A DNA stretch of 64,000 nt. It comes from Hyperoplus lanceolatus. Lineage: Eukaryota; Chordata; Actinopteri; Uranoscopiformes; Ammodytidae. The position numbers and the translations under genes are program-made. The stretch is from NCBI GenBank assembly GCA_026929865.2, contig CM049418.1, positions 12,815,001-12,879,000 on the forward strand. Direction: 5' to 3'. Positions 62,002-64,000 of this stretch are shown in pieces (position 1 is the stretch's first letter; each line of letters begins with the position of its first letter). Below the pieces are notes generated by a model that was not told the DNA's origin, did not search any database, and saw only the letters and a list, made by a program, of their open reading frames with translations.

Positions 62002-64000
62002 GCTTCCTGAATCATTCTTGTGCTTTCACTGAGAGAGTGTTTCCATGATATAACGCCATGTTTTCACTTTGAAATAATTTGAGTTAATGAGTATGACATT
62101 TGGCTGGTAAACAATATAGAGGACATTTTGAATACAATTGAGACCAGCAGAAAAGCTGCACATGTAAGCTTAGCAGGTGAGTTGACTATACTGCTCCTTT
62201 CAGTGAGACCACATTCATGTCCAGTTATGAAAAAGGTGTTTTTAATTGCTCAAGTAATCCAGTCCAAAAAACACTGCCTATCAGCTGTCGTCACAGGGAC
62301 ACCTTGCTTCCTTAACCGTAAGAAATTGCGCTCGATTCTGCTCAGATTTCTAGAGAGGCATTTAAGCTGCCAGGGATGTTTTTTCGAGAGCTCACAGGTG
62401 TGATTGTGTTGTTTTTAAGGCTCGCTCCTCAACTCGAATGAAGGAGACAAAAGCGAGTGGCTCTTGGCACACGCACTGCTTCTCTCTCACAGTGCCCTCT
62501 CCAAGGCTGTGCCGATTAGCACATTCAGGTCTCCACCCGTTCCCCTACCTGCATTGGCCCTCTCTGTGTGAGTGAGAACAATAGCTGTGTGGAAATAGTT
62601 TACCCCTGTTGCTTAATGTCCTTGGCCAGCATGCCGGCAAACAACAATGTCCATGTCATCTTTGCATGGCTGCAGATTGCAGGTAACAGTGCTAATGGCT
62701 GGACCAGAGCAACTAGTCTCTCATTGGATGATAGGATACACTATCCACACATGCCTCTTACAATGATTGGATTAACAATCATGCATGAATGGAGTTGTTG
62801 AGATATACTTTTGGTTATTTAAATATGTAAAACAAATAATAATGCTATTTCTCTGGATTTTCCTTGTTTCAAGCATATTGGCCAAGGGTGTTACCATATA
62901 GCAGCTGCACCCAGAACAAGCAAAGGGATAATGACATGTTTCACCCTTTCAAGAAGTGTGGCTATAAAGCTTTCGTGTAAAAGTAAATCTTGCTCCACTT
63001 GGGATGTGTAGTTCATGTGTCAATAAATCAATCACGTCCAGGAAAATATTGTGGGCAGGGTTTTCTTAGATATTAATGCAATAAAAAATATTGGACTGGG
63101 ATTTGACAAATCAGTAGTTAATAAATCACCATCTATGCAGGTGTCAGGAGGGGAAGCAGTCTGAGGGATGAAGTGAGCAATTCTGTTAAAACTAGAGTAA
63201 AACTGTGTATGTCCTACATTACTAACAGTTAGACAATGTAGGAGGAGTTCGACAATGCAGTAATGGACTGAAATGGTGTCATTTGGAGTTCAAACATAAT
63301 CCTCATACAACAAGCTATAAGCACTGTTCACTGTTCGTGTCTTCTGAAGGCTTGCACACACATCTGTATTTGTCCTTAAACCTCACTAAAAGTAGTCTAC
63401 CACCTATACATTTATTCTGACTTACTTGAGGACATACAAGGCAGTGGGAAATTAAATATAACTCTTCTGAAAAGGTTTGTTTTTGTTAATTTTGTTAAAT
63501 TGCTATTTCCCTCTTACAAGGGGAAGGCAGTTTATCTAATTCCCGAGCATTAGTCAGTCTGTTTGGCATAACTGAGCAAATAACTGCCTTTTGCTCCTCA
63601 GAATATTATGACAATTCACACTACATCAAGCAGGCTGTCTTGACACCCTAAAATTTGTCTAGCAAACGATGTGACTCATTCTAAATCATCCAAATCATTT
63701 AGATAATGACTTTGATGGTAGAAATGTGCACTGTTTGAGATTGCCTAGAAGTCCAAAGAACAGAAGGGCATTAAGGATGTGTGTATCATCATATTATTTG
63801 CACAGAAACAAAAAAAATAGAACAGTTCCCATGACAACTCAACAATGGTGACACTGTAATTCTATTAGTCAGTTGAGGTGGATTTTTTACATTTTTTTAA
63901 TTGAGGTGCAATGGGAAGAGACAGTGAGACAAAAAGCAGGGCAGCAAACTCACACTACCTCCTCTGTGTCATCTCTGTTCCGGTTTCACATCAAGGTGAA
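62002..64000. other. non-coding region to window end
   Basis: No supported gene. The stretch 62120-62760 is complex, non-repetitive sequence that could be regulatory. The rest is AT-rich with no border or motif that I can name. Confidence -1.

Overview
This window looks like a teleost (ray-finned fish) chromosome segment. It has one large, intact, vertebrate-type single-coding-exon gene, long stretches without coding potential, very many (CA)n/(GT)n microsatellites, and a fish-typical mix of transposons: Tc1, hAT, TTAA-target elements, L2/CR1-type LINEs, a Gypsy-like solo LTR and a tRNA-derived SINE. I see no bacterial, organellar or viral genome, no tRNA or rRNA gene and no CRISPR array.

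The only host protein-coding gene I can support is slitrk5 on the minus strand (16211-18838, 875 aa). It encodes a SLITRK-family synaptic adhesion receptor with two LRR modules, one membrane helix and a tyrosine-containing cytoplasmic tail. Just upstream lie a strong splice acceptor (exon from 18899) and a 10-codon uORF. A (CA)n-bearing presumed intron and a CpG-rich candidate promoter and first-exon region follow at about 20.4-21.6 kb. A candidate poly(A) signal lies about 780 bp past the stop, and a long imperfect hairpin with a hammerhead-like core sits just beyond it.

The flanks are gene-desert sequence. Part of this may be regulatory, since SLITRK genes typically sit alone in large intergenic regions, but the sequence alone cannot show that. 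Layout: 1-9 kb non-coding; 9.1-10.1 kb TTAA-type DNA transposon; 10-15 kb non-coding; 15.3-21.6 kb slitrk5 locus; 21.6-33.3 kb non-coding with GT arrays, a TTAA-type element (27.2-27.8 kb) and old SINE-like repeats; 33.4-37.3 kb decayed L2-like LINE (+); 37.9-39.6 kb Tc1 element with roughly 280-bp inverted repeats; 39.6-47 kb non-coding with a Gypsy-like solo LTR (46.5-46.9 kb); 47.8-53.6 kb near-complete CR1/L2-group LINE (-) whose 3' UTR is interrupted by a TA-target transposon that itself contains a LINE tail; 53.6-57.7 kb non-coding; 57.7-58.8 kb TTAA-type element; 59.65-62.0 kb hAT element containing two further transposons; 62-64 kb non-coding.

The most interesting new-looking signal is a pair of TA-target transposons (48252-49375 and 59895-60612). 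Their bodies are nearly the same, but their terminal repeats carry two different sequence versions, and the same version change is repeated at internal copies of the motif. This looks like coordinated change of transposase recognition sites within one family.
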